A DNA stretch of 64,000 nucleotides, from the NCBI GenBank assembly GCA_015501585.1, contig JADNRY010000017.1, positions 1 through 64,000 of the forward strand, read 5' to 3'. The stretch comes from Rhodocollybia butyracea. Its lineage: Eukaryota > Basidiomycota > Agaricomycetes > Agaricales > Omphalotaceae. The position numbers and the translations under genes are program-made. How positions within the stretch are numbered: the first letter of the stretch is position 1; every line of letters starts with the position of its first letter. Positions 28,910-38,593 of this stretch are shown piece by piece. The notes below the pieces were generated by a model, which worked only from the letters and a program-made list of their open reading frames with translations, did not search any database and had not been told where the DNA came from.

Positions 28910-29435
28910 GACTTGACGGAGGGGGAAGCGGAGAAGGGGAAGTAGGCTGAAAAGCGAACTTGTCAGACTTTATGAAGGCATGTGTGAGATGCACCATCTG
29001 GGTACCATCTATACTTACAAAATATATCGTACTTTTGAAGGATTTGTATCGATATCCGCGGCTGAGCCAAGATGGCAGGGTCATAAATATTAGCGCAAAT
29101 TGATCTAAACCCTATCGGTGGAGGACATAGACGTAGATAGCAGCCTATAGCACCTGATGTTTGTGAACGTGTTAGTTTATATTGCTTTTAGCCATTTAAT
29201 GAGTTGGACATCGGCAGGAGGAATGTAATGATCTGGGTACAGTAAACTCATACTGATCTACGTTATGAGGGACAGGGAGGGAGGAGGGAGGGAAAAGGTT
29301 AGTTCGCTATAGTTGCCATCATCAGGATTGAGAGTCATCAGCTTTCGAACGTCGAAATAGGGATAAGAACATAGTATAATGGATGAAGGATCCGATAGAT
29401 TTCTGTTCCGACGATTTCGGAACACAACACTTTAT
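28910..29435. other. intergenic
   Basis: Promoter side of the DUF6534 gene and 3' side of the HAD gene. A G/A-rich run (ggagggaggagggaggg) lies at 29277-29293. No gene is seen. Confidence 0.5.
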
Positions 29436-30431
29436 TCATGATTCATATGGAGGTAGTCCCCATTCTTCTGGCACAAAGGCCGTTATCGACTCGAGTACTT
29501 GGTCTGCCTTTTCACTTCCCGTGTATTCCACGCTTAGCAAGTTGGTATCAGGGATCCACACAACTAGCCAGATATTAGTTAGTTTTTGATCTGCAATCAT
29601 CGAGGACACTACAAGTCCGCTTACCAGACATTCCCGCTCTCTTTCCTGCTTGAATTCCTGGCAATGCGTCTTCGAAAACAAGACCCTTCTTTCGCTCATT
29701 CCTTTGTTCTTCCGTAACTTCGGCTCCATCTTGTTCCATCTCCCCCTTATCGGACCGATATTCCTTCCGAGCATCTCTTTGGCTGCGACCAGAAACACAT
29801 CCGGATTTGGTTTACCTCTCATTCCATATTTGAAATCATCGGCACATACAACCTTTCCGTCGAAACATTCAAACACCTCGCCAAGATGCCCAGTTTTCAG
29901 TTCGTAGTTTCGTCGACGAGAGCCAGTAGCTACGGCGATGGGAATATTGTGTTTCTTGAGATGCCAAACTAGTTTTTGTACGCCTGGTAAAAGAGGAACT
30001 GTGGGGAAAAGGAGGTCTTGCAAAGTGTTACGTTGCTGTAGATATTCATCAATTGTTAGGGGAATGTCGGGGAAGAATGAGAGGAGGTATGAAGCGGCCT
30101 CTCGTTCCGCTACGAGAGTTCGATCAGATATCAGTAGATTTTATCAGGACGCGGAAAATACACGTACGTTTGCCCATACAACCAGCTTTGATATCCCAGC
30201 TCATCTTTTCTTTGCCATACTTTGCCAGGATTTCATCTACATAACGAGGCACGTTGATGCCAGTGTAGATTTAGATTTATGGTGTGCGCTCACTAGTTAC
30301 GTCGGTGTAAATCGTTTCGGAATCTACCATCAAGCCTGAAGCAAGATGAACATCGATTTCTTCAGCAAAGATAGTGTTCACTTACCGTCTAAATCGAACA
30401 GAACATATTCTATCTGAGGTTTTGAAGACAT
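29436..30431 (-). CDS. HAD-superfamily phosphatase (pseudouridine-5'-phosphatase/GPP-like)
   Basis: Exons 30431-30386, 30335-30294, 30236-30168, 30109-29625 and 29563-29436. Motif I is FDLDGLMVDSE, motif II sits in VATGSRR, the conserved Lys is in GKPNPDVFL, and motif III is VFEDALPGIQAGKRAGM. Members dephosphorylate small metabolites such as pseudouridine 5'-phosphate or glycerol phosphate using the first Asp as nucleophile. The exact substrate cannot be told. The exon sum is 770 nt, one short of a multiple of three. One base appears to be missing near 29750, where NIGPI passes to KGEMEQDG. The gene starts 92 bases from the divergent glutaredoxin gene. Confidence 0.82.
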
Positions 30432-30523
30432 TTGTTCAAAGAAAAGCAACGAACACGTTTAGCTGATAGATCCGAGTATGCGGTCCGGAGACTTCGGCCT
30501 TTTCGTTGTTACTGTCATCTCTC
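30432..30523. promoter_or_regulatory. short divergent promoter between the HAD and glutaredoxin genes
   Basis: Only 92 bases separate the two start codons on opposite strands, so both genes must share this stretch or use each other's 5' regions. No clear TATA box is seen. Confidence 0.5.
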
Positions 30524-31332
30524 ATGGCCCAATTAACTGGAAGCCCACCTATTCGACGCAGCCGTCTCGTGATTATTATCCTAGCCCTAGCTTGCTTCTG
30601 TCTATACACTTTCAGTGATAGCCTGTTCTCCGATTTCGATACCGAAAACAGAGTATTGACATTCGTAGGCGGACATAGTTGGTTCGGTAGTTCAGCCCTC
30701 AAGAAATCATCCGTAGATGAAATATATGGACTTATTTCTCTCGTCACCCGCGACAGCGACAAAAGCCAGCGTGTGTTGACGGAAGAAAGCATTGATTTGA
30801 CACACAAATTGGATTTGGATGTGTACGCATCACACGATGGAATTGAGTGGGGGACCGAAATGCTCAGGCTAAACAGAGAGTATCCAGTGGTCGTTTTCAG
30901 TAAAGTGAGCTCTATCTTTCGTTCCAAGTAGTTTACATCCTGATCAACTGTCTACAGACCTACTGCCCGTCTGTTATCTTTTCTTCGATAGGGAATTGAA
31001 CTCATGATTCCGCTCTGTGCAGATACTCCCGAAAAGCCAAGCAGCTTCTGGAAACATACCAACTTTCTCCGCCTCCCAAAATAATTGAAGTCGACCTACG
31101 TGGTACGTTCATACAACTTCCATCACAGCCCACAGCCTTACTCATGGCCTCAATAGATGATTCCGCTTCACTCAAAACAATCCTGACAAGGCTCACTCGC
31201 CGTTCCACGTTTCCGAACATCCTCGTTAAAGGCGAGTCTATAGGTGGCTCGGACGATTTGCAAGCTTTGCATAGTGCAAATGCATTGAAGGCCAAGTTTG
31301 AGGATGCTGGTGTGAAAGTTCGGAGCGAGTAG
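30524..31332 (+). CDS. membrane-anchored glutaredoxin with CPYS site (Grx6/Grx7-like)
   Basis: Exons 30524-30904, 30958-30968, 31023-31102 and 31157-31332 sum to 648 nt, 215 residues, in frame. The N-terminus has an arginine-flanked hydrophobic segment (LVIIILALACFCLYTF), a signal anchor putting the domain in the secretory lumen, as for yeast Grx6 and Grx7. The catalytic domain shows VVVFSKTYCPYSRKAK (CPYS active site), a Leu/Val-Asp strand, and TFPNILVKGESIGGSDDL, where the TFPN block includes the cis-proline loop. Such enzymes buffer thiol redox state or bind iron-sulphur clusters. Intron 2 falls inside the active-site codons (CP|YS), and exon 2 is only 11 nt. Confidence 0.9.
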
Positions 31333-31644
31333 TTTATGAAGAATTAAAAAATATCTATGACAGTGTAACATCCTCTTCGATGATGCTGTATCTTGATGCT
31401 TACGGAATTGGTGTATCTATGTATCGATAATCTTTGCTTTTGGCAAATAGATATTATTGTCAGTGAAATACATTTGAACTGACTGCGAAGAAGGATTGCT
31501 TTCCAACGAACCCGGGCCGCAACTACGTACACAACAAGCTACACGACTTTTGATTCTACTACCACGCGTAGTAGACTCGTTGTCCTCTTCCAGGTAAATT
31601 CTGAACTTTACTGTACTTTGTGCCTAGCTAATCCGGGTCAGAAA
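31333..31644. other. intergenic
   Basis: Nothing is recognised. It holds the 3' flank of the glutaredoxin gene and the 5' flank of the F-box pseudogene. Confidence 0.5.
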
Positions 31645-33271
31645 ATGCCCGACACGGTTCTTTGCCATACTTGCAGAAAAACACTCTCCATTCGCGACTT
31701 TCCTGTGCTCAACGACTTCAACCAGCAGCATCATATCGCAAACCTCGACAAAGAAATCGAGGGCCTCCAGGGTACCCTAGAAGAGCTGAAGACGCAACAA
31801 AAGGCACTCGAATCCTGCCGTGATGAAGCGCGGTCTTTACTTGCGCCAGTTCGTAAGCTCCCTCCAGAGGTTCTGGAATTAGTTTTTGACATTGTTTGCA
31901 CGAGCTTTGATGAGAATTTCGCCCTCGATATCACAATAAAGACCGTGAGGGCTTTGACACTCGATCTTTCCCAAGTATGCTCTGTTTGGAGGGAGATCGT
32001 TCGAGCTACGCCCTCCCTGTGGTTGTGCGTCTCGGTCGATCTGTCCCACCGAAATGGGGCGTTCAAAGTCATGAAGCACTACCTAAATCAATCTCGAGAC
32101 GCTCCGCTTACTCTCTACATCTTCGCCGGTAATCTGGAGCCTTATGATGATGCTGACGGCCAGTCAGTATGTTCAGACGTCGCGTATGACTCACGCCCCG
32201 ATAATCTGAAAGGTTATTCATGGGAAACGCTAAACATTCTATTTCTCTCCTCTAGAAGATGGAGAGACGTGACAGTGGTTTTTTCATAGGCAGTGTTCAC
32301 AGAGATGTCTGACGACATTGACTTGGATAACCACTGCTTTGATCAGCTCGTGTGTCTGAATTTAGACTGGGAAGGACGAGGAGAATATGCGCCTTGGGAT
32401 AACTTTGTGTCACTATTTACATCAGAGGCGCGGTCACCCCGTTTACAAAGCCTTTCGCTAACTGAATATGAGCCTCGGCGTAACTTCCCATTCCGTCGTA
32501 TCACTACGCTTGGGCCCATGAGAGGCTGGTCAATCTCCGGCATGATCCACGCCCTCACAAAGTGCTGCAATGTTGATTCTTTCACCATAGTCCTGACTAA
32601 AGCTTGTGGTATGAGGGCTTCATCGCCACTCTTGACCAAAGCTCGTTCCCTCGATATCAAAGGTGGCTATTCTGATCACCAGCAGTTCTGTCCCATGATA
32701 GTTCATCTCAAGGGACAGAACTGCTGGATTCTCTCGTTGCAACACAGCTTGAAAGCCTGACCTTGGGGAGGTGGCTTCAAGGTGGTTACTTCCAATCAAG
32801 CTTGCTAGATTTTATATCTCGCTCGCAGTGTCCCTTACAGACACTCACATTACACCATATTCGCATTGACCAGCACCTTCTTCAACTCCTATCTCTTGTT
32901 CCCACTCTCACCTGACGATGGAGGTATACTCCGAAATCAGTGACACCCTTTTCAATGGACTGGTCGCTACGGTGGAGTCATCCATTGCTCCTCGACTGCG
33001 ACAGTTTGACTTGGTTTATCATTACCACTACGAAAAGGAAAGTCGGCAGCTTTTTGATACGGTTTCGCGTATCTTAGCGATAGCTGAATCGCGCGCGCGA
33101 TCAAGCCCCAATGTCGGATTTCTAGATCAATTTTTAGTCAAACTTTATGAGGTTTTGATGACGGATAATAGCGATTGGGATCTGCATCCTGGATTTCTTC
33201 TTAGGCTGCAACGCTTGAACGAAGCTGGGATGAAGGCGTCAATCGAGGCGGTTGAAATTTGTTACTTATAG
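31645..33271 (+). pseudogene. decayed F-box protein gene
   Basis: The 5' part encodes a zinc-like CHTC start, a coiled coil (about residues 25-60, LDKEIEGLQGTLEELK), then the F-box core VRKLPPEVLELVFDIV and VCSVWREIVRATPSLW, typical of agaricomycete F-box proteins that link substrates to SCF ubiquitin ligases. An in-frame TAG lies at 32287-32289 with no usable intron around it. The frame is then lost near 32712 (where an inverted repeat sits) and again near 32912 before the last 117-codon segment (MEVYSEISDTLFNG...). These three lesions in one gene point to true decay rather than a single error. Confidence 0.65.
32679..32727. repeat. perfect 16-bp inverted repeat with 17-base loop
   Basis: The arms CCAGCAGTTCTGTCCC (32679-32694) and GGGACAGAACTGCTGG (32712-32727) are exact reverse complements. 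It lies inside the F-box pseudogene at the point where its frame changes, so the right arm may be a templated or foldback insertion. Confidence 0.8.
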
Positions 33272-33901
33272 TGGTCATTTAATAGCTCGAACACCAGTCG
33301 AACGCAATGCCCCAGGCGCATAAGTTACAGTAACGCGTAGAAAATATCACAAATGGTACCAATATGTATGAATTTCAAGGATACGGCAAGCATTATGAAA
33401 TAGTATCGGTGTTGTCGTCATCCCCAATCCTGTCGTGGAATATGAGTATGCTACCGTGTTTTCTTCAACTGCTTAGTTTATGCCGTTGCAACAGAAATGT
33501 GGATATAAAAAGGAGCAAAGAAAGTGATACCGTGACGTGAACCGTTGTTGCTTTCCTGCAACTCTTTCTCAAAGCAAAATCAAAATACTTATGCACAAGT
33601 CGTTGAAAATGGCTAGATATCGCCGACCGTCTCCACTAGGTCTCCACTATCCGCGCCTGCAGGAAAACTGCAGGAGGCTCATCTTCGGTGAGCTGGGAGC
33701 ATGCGGAGTTGAAGTTGTTGCTGGCAACAGCCAAGGTGACTATCTTGAGCATTGCATGGAATTCCTGGTTATACGATGACCTCGACACAATCAAACCAGG
33801 CTAGTAGATTTTACACTTGAACTAGCAGCACGACATACTTATATACCAAGAAACTTGTGTAAACATTTGTCAAAAATGAATGAAAAGAGAGTTGAAAAGA
33901 T
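33272..33901. other. intergenic between convergent genes
   Basis: No gene is recognised. One open frame at 33537-33779 on the plus strand has no family features. Confidence 0.5.
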
Positions 33902-36246
33902 TCATGCTGTGTACGGTAACAGAGAGAAGAATTTTTCTACTGTAAACATACCTTCCGGGATACGAACAACTACGATACCCACTCGCATACCTGGCTTCTG
34001 AGGTTTTTTAGCAAGAGCCTTGATAGCGTTCCACTCTTGCCTGTATCTCTGGGCCGATTTTTCCATAGTGGGCAACCCCATATGCTCGAACATCGGCACG
34101 CTGCTAAAAGCAATAGTCGGTCGCAGTTTGTCGGAGGTGTGGTCCTGCTCATAGTCCAAAATTGCAACCTGAGTCTTGGCAGATCGAGGGTCTTCTTGTT
34201 CATATTCTGAAGTCCTGCCACCACGACCCACGACTACAGTACGGGGAGAATGGTTGTTCGGTCTTGCGCGCCACATCTTCAAAATAGACTCCTTGTGGAG
34301 ATGCTCAAGCTCATGGAGAGCAACTTTATGAGCAAATTCTGTTTCTTCTTTAGGTACAGTAGGCCTATCTTGATTTCACGCTGTCAGTGAATCAAGTTAA
34401 GAAACATGCATGAGATCTTACTATCATTGATGGCTTGCAGTTCCTTGCAGATTTTTTTATGGTTTTTCCAGTCAACCGATTGACACTCCGACCCACAGCT
34501 TGTACGTGCCCTCAGTCGGCGTTAACAACTCCAAGAAAAAATTAGTCACGCACTAAAGTGCATCTCCACACCCAGCACACTTTTTCATGACCTCGGCCTC
34601 AGCGGGAGAAGTCAAAGGGCACTGGAAGAGTTACAGAGGTAAACTCCTTTTATCCTCGAGCAAGACAAGACACCCACAAAAAAATTCGAGCATACCAAAG
34701 GCTCGAAAGGTCCAACAGGTGCTCCAGGAACTTGGAGTCGTGCTTGAACCACATCTTTAAATTGCTTCCACGCCAGCTTCATTGGTCCTGCTTTATCAAG
34801 ATTAGCTCCTAACTTTGTAGGAACCTTCTCAATGGCAACGGCGGCAGCTCGAAGAACACAAGGGTAGATGGTATATGTGGCCAGAGTTTGAACAAGAAGA
34901 CGAGCATGAATATAAGGAACACTTGGAAAGTGTGCAGGTGTAAGGCGTGTATGCCACTTATCAGCCCGCAAAAGGGGTGCCAATATTCCAAAATCAAGGC
35001 ATTGACGACACATTGCAACACCTGTTGTCCTTGCCATTCCTACTTGAAGTGCTTCACAAGAATTTTGCACAATCCAGATCATGGTTGTGCTGGTAAGAGG
35101 ATCTTCAGTGTATGACTCTCGGGTTGCATACGCGAGTGTTTTGATCAATAGGCGAAGAACACCTTTTGATAGCAAGGAGTGAGGTAAACCTCCAGCTGTG
35201 CAAAGCATCATCCGAACTAACATTGTCTCACATCGTGTCTCTTCGAAGTGAGATTCATCGCCTATCACAGACGATAAATGGCGTATGGCCGCCTGAGCAA
35301 CCTTGGGAGGTCCCATCGATTCCATAGCGCCGATGATCATGTCCTCATTATCCTCTCCATAGCATGCGATGAGCTTGTGCAGCAGCTTGGCTCCCAAGTG
35401 TTTGTTGGAGAATAAATTGTCACATTCTGCTTCTAGTACCCAGAGCTTGACAACCTGAAAGACAGTTACTGATGTCACAGTGGCTCACGAGGAGGCTTAC
35501 AGCAAGGGTTATTTCATATCCCAGTGAACTAAACACTTTGAGGTTGACAATAGCCCCATCAAGGAATAAAGGTATACTGGCCCAAACATTCTTTCGCAGA
35601 TCCGCATCTTGAGCCAAGTCGCGCAAAAAATCATTGCAAAAGAAGTCGATCCATTGGAGAGCACTGAGAAAAATGCGAACAAAAGCATCATTGAAGCCAT
35701 CATCCTAGGACACCGTAAGAAGGAGGTCCAAGGTATGAGAGAAATGGCATGCTAACATTCAAATGAGCGTTTTGACGTGCATGACAGTACCCCCAAAGTG
35801 CAGAGGACGCAGAAAAGACCAGCGTCTCGTAAAGTTCTCTATCTGTTGAAGCCTCCCCCGGAATTCTCTCAGGGGCGAGAAATTTATCTAGCACTCCCAG
35901 TACACGAAAAAGGAATGGCGACGGCGGTGCGTCAGCTAATTCTTGCAGCTCTTTGATGGCAAAATGACGCGCCACACTAGTGGATTGTGTTTCCTGGATT
36001 ATAGTTTCCAGTTTCCGAAGTTTCTGCATGAACGAATCGCTACTGCAGCTCAAAATGGTCCGTAGATATCCGCACCTGCAAATCTTCGACGTTAATATCT
36101 GAGTCGTTTTCATACTCCATTGTTGGGACGTTGGTTTCGGTCTGAGGCGTGCCAGGATAGATGGATGCCATGAAAGACAAGGTGCTCGCTAGCCAAGATC
36201 TCGAATTTCCTTTCTGTGCTTCCTGCTCAACGTCCGTCCCAGACAT
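33902..36246 (-). CDS. MYND-type zinc-finger protein with helical repeat-like body
   Basis: A large multi-exon gene of a family common in agaricomycetes. It starts at 36246 (MSGTDVEQEAQKGNSRSW). The body is mainly helical and looks like ARM/HEAT repeats (for example HLGAKLLHKLIACYGEDNED and LRLLIKTLAYATRE). Near the C-terminus is a full MYND finger spread over two exons: KKCAGCGDAL, then YCGSECQSVDWKNHKKIC, with the expected Cys/Cys/His spacing. A tail follows with MFEHMGLPTMEKSAQRYRQEW, ending MFTVEKFFSLLPYTA. MYND fingers usually bind proline-rich partners. Function is unknown. One frame step near 36055, between the first exon and the SDSFMQKL segment, is not explained by a good intron. Confidence 0.7.
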
Positions 36247-37302
36247 GGAAGATGAGGAGAGAGAAGGGAAGTCGTGAGAAATCGGAAATGGCAAGCCTCG
36301 CCATAAACTCGAGGCGGCGAGGCCTTGAGGCCTCGAGGTGCTCCTTTCGCATGACGTCTCCCCAATCCATTAAATATTCTTTTCTCTGCACTTGAACTGT
36401 TTTTATGAGTTGGGACACCAAAGTACAGCCCAGCTTTCCTTTGTTCCCTGGCCAAATGTCCTTAGTCCTGGAGCCCCAACAAACTACGTTTAGTACTTAT
36501 CTGCATCGTCCAGCTCTTTGATTCAAGTTGTCAGGGGTTCAATAATGTCATCTACTATACAAACGACGGCACTATACAATGGGCCTAAAGCAGCCCCTTC
36601 GAAGAGGCATCGAATGTAAAGCTTCGATAGAGGAAGCATTAAAATTCAGGCCATCGGGACTGACAAGAATATAGCTTATGCAGCGAGGAATGCATAGAAG
36701 GACGATCTCAGAATATCCATGTTAGCGAAAAACTCGATTAATCTCATAGGAGGTGAGCTTAGGGGATTGATACAATCGTACAATAATAGTAAATTGATGA
36801 GTAGGCAGAGTAAGGTGAGGCAGGCAAACAAGACAGAACGCGTGATCAACGTTTATGGCAAGTAGAGACGTATCAGAACAGGTATATAATGGTAACACAT
36901 TGGTAACACAACAGAGTGAGGAAGAAATGCAAATTCTAAAAAGATGTACTTACTGTAGCAGATGATGACGATGAATATGACTGGGTAATGATAGAACATT
37001 ATAATGAAAATGCTGAAAAGTATATGTATCGAGAAATATGCGTAAAAATAGTCGTGAAATCTTCGAAGCAGCGGGCATACGCCGCGTTAAACGAGTATAA
37101 GACCCGGGACCTGTCCTGACCTGACCTCAAGACGGCGTCCTCCTCCATCAATACGAGGGGAAAACCTGATTAGGATTCCCGAGAGGTATTTTCTGAAGAT
37201 CAAGGAAGTGGCTGTTACAAAGTTGGGACTGCTGCCAGTGAGCAGGAGCGCTAGTTGGATAACGTAACCAGGCTAGGTAGCGGCGGGTTTCAAGTGTTCT
37301 GT
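36247..37302. other. intergenic, about 1.05 kb
   Basis: Promoter side of the MYND gene and 3' side of the HMG-box gene, AT-rich from 36.6 to 37.1 kb. A small palindromic word (aggcggcgaggccttgaggcctcga) occurs near 36311-36335. No gene is seen. Confidence 0.5.
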
Positions 37303-38102
37303 TCATTGGCAAATTGCCGCGGGTAGGGATTGGTTCGAACGTCGTTTATGTCTGGGAGAGGTGTTCACGCCCTTATTACCAGTGGTGTATGGCACTGACG
37401 GCAAATGCGGACGGGTGGTGATAAGAGCGACACCTGAGTCAGACAGGCCAGGATTGTCGCAAATGACATCGAAGGGTTGAATATCGGTCAGGAGAGAGAT
37501 ATCGCAAGTACAGTCAATCAGCAACTGCAGTGAGCTGTATAGCTATAGAAGTAATCAGTTTCAGATTTCAGGCTGCGGAATATTGCGCGACGACGTACAT
37601 CTTGCGCTGCACTGTCCTTTGTAACAAGTGGAGCGGATCCCCGTGAAGTTGGTGAACTGGATTCATCCGATCCAGGGAGAGAAATGGGACGGCAACGGGT
37701 GCTACGGTTCATTTCGGCATCCAACGGATTACGCAGTGTGTGAGGGGTGATGACGGTTTGGGGGAACGATGAGTCCACATTCAAGGGCCTGGACGTCGAA
37801 ACTCCGTCGTCCCGATCTGTTGCTTTATTTCTTCTTGGCTGGAAGATATAGTCGGGGTATAGCCTAGCATGCTCTATTTTTTTCTCTTCTGCACGCACAT
37901 AATACACTTGTTGTTCATCATCGGTTTTATTATTCCACTCGACAGAACAACATTGGGGGAAATTGCCTTTTTGTCGTGTTTTGGACCGGGCCCGATCTTG
38001 CAAGAAGAGGATCCACGCGTTTGGTGGTCTCGGGATGTGCTCGACAGTAGAGTTGTGAGATGGATGATGTAGAGCAGAGTTCTTTGCAGCTGCATTTGGC
38101 AT
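37303..38102 (-). CDS. HMG-box transcription factor
   Basis: Two exons, 38102-37599 and 37524-37303 (GTACGT donor, CTGCAG acceptor), 726 nt, 241 residues, in frame. The HMG box lies at about residues 23-95. It opens HIPRPPNAWILFLQD and continues WNNKTDDEQQVYYVRAEEKK and EHARLYPDYIFQPRR. This is the MATA_HMG-like, sequence-specific type found in many basidiomycete regulators. The rest is low-complexity and Ser/Pro/Thr-rich with no other domain. The family includes mating-pathway factors, but nothing in the surroundings marks this as a mating-type locus. The start is chosen at the Met just before the conserved region; an in-frame Met 30 codons upstream exists but overlaps an AT repeat. Confidence 0.82.
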
Positions 38103-38593
38103 CGTGGAAGAGTGTGTGATGACAATCGAGTAGTGAAGTTGTGGTAGCACAATGCAACGCGTGAGTATTATATATATATATATATAGTCCATAGATCACG
38201 TGAGCGTGGTCATGGGCAGTCACTAGTCACGGCCAGTGACTCACCCGATTCCTGAGCCCCTCAGTTGATGGCCAGAAAGACAGTGATCAAGTAGTGGTAG
38301 CTCCAAATCGTTCGTTTGGACTTTGGAAAGAGTGGCATTATCTGTTTCACGTCTAAAGTGAATTCTGAGACCAGAAAGTATGGAGGCTTTACTGCGGCCG
38401 AGTTTCTTTTGCTTCACCTTGATGCGGAAAAACCACTTTCCTCAATACTTCAATGAACTTTCACGCTGATTGGACGCAATGAACGTACGAGATCTGATTA
38501 ACGAAATCTCCATTTCAAGAGGACAAAGTGTGAGTTTTTCGCTTATGAGTCTAGTTATATAAATTGAAGCACCTCTAGTCCTCGTCCAACCAT
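38103..38593. other. divergent promoter region
   Basis: Lies between the HMG-box gene (minus) and the QutR-like gene (plus). It contains a (TA)n run at 38167-38186 and otherwise nothing recognised. Confidence 0.5.
38167..38186. repeat. (TA)n microsatellite
   Basis: About nine TA units in the HMG-box gene's promoter. Confidence 0.9.

Noticed and set aside
37518..38192. A single-exon HMG-box gene ending HCSC
   Set aside because: A GTACGT donor and CTGCAG acceptor join the box to a second long open segment ending at 37303 in frame, a better model.
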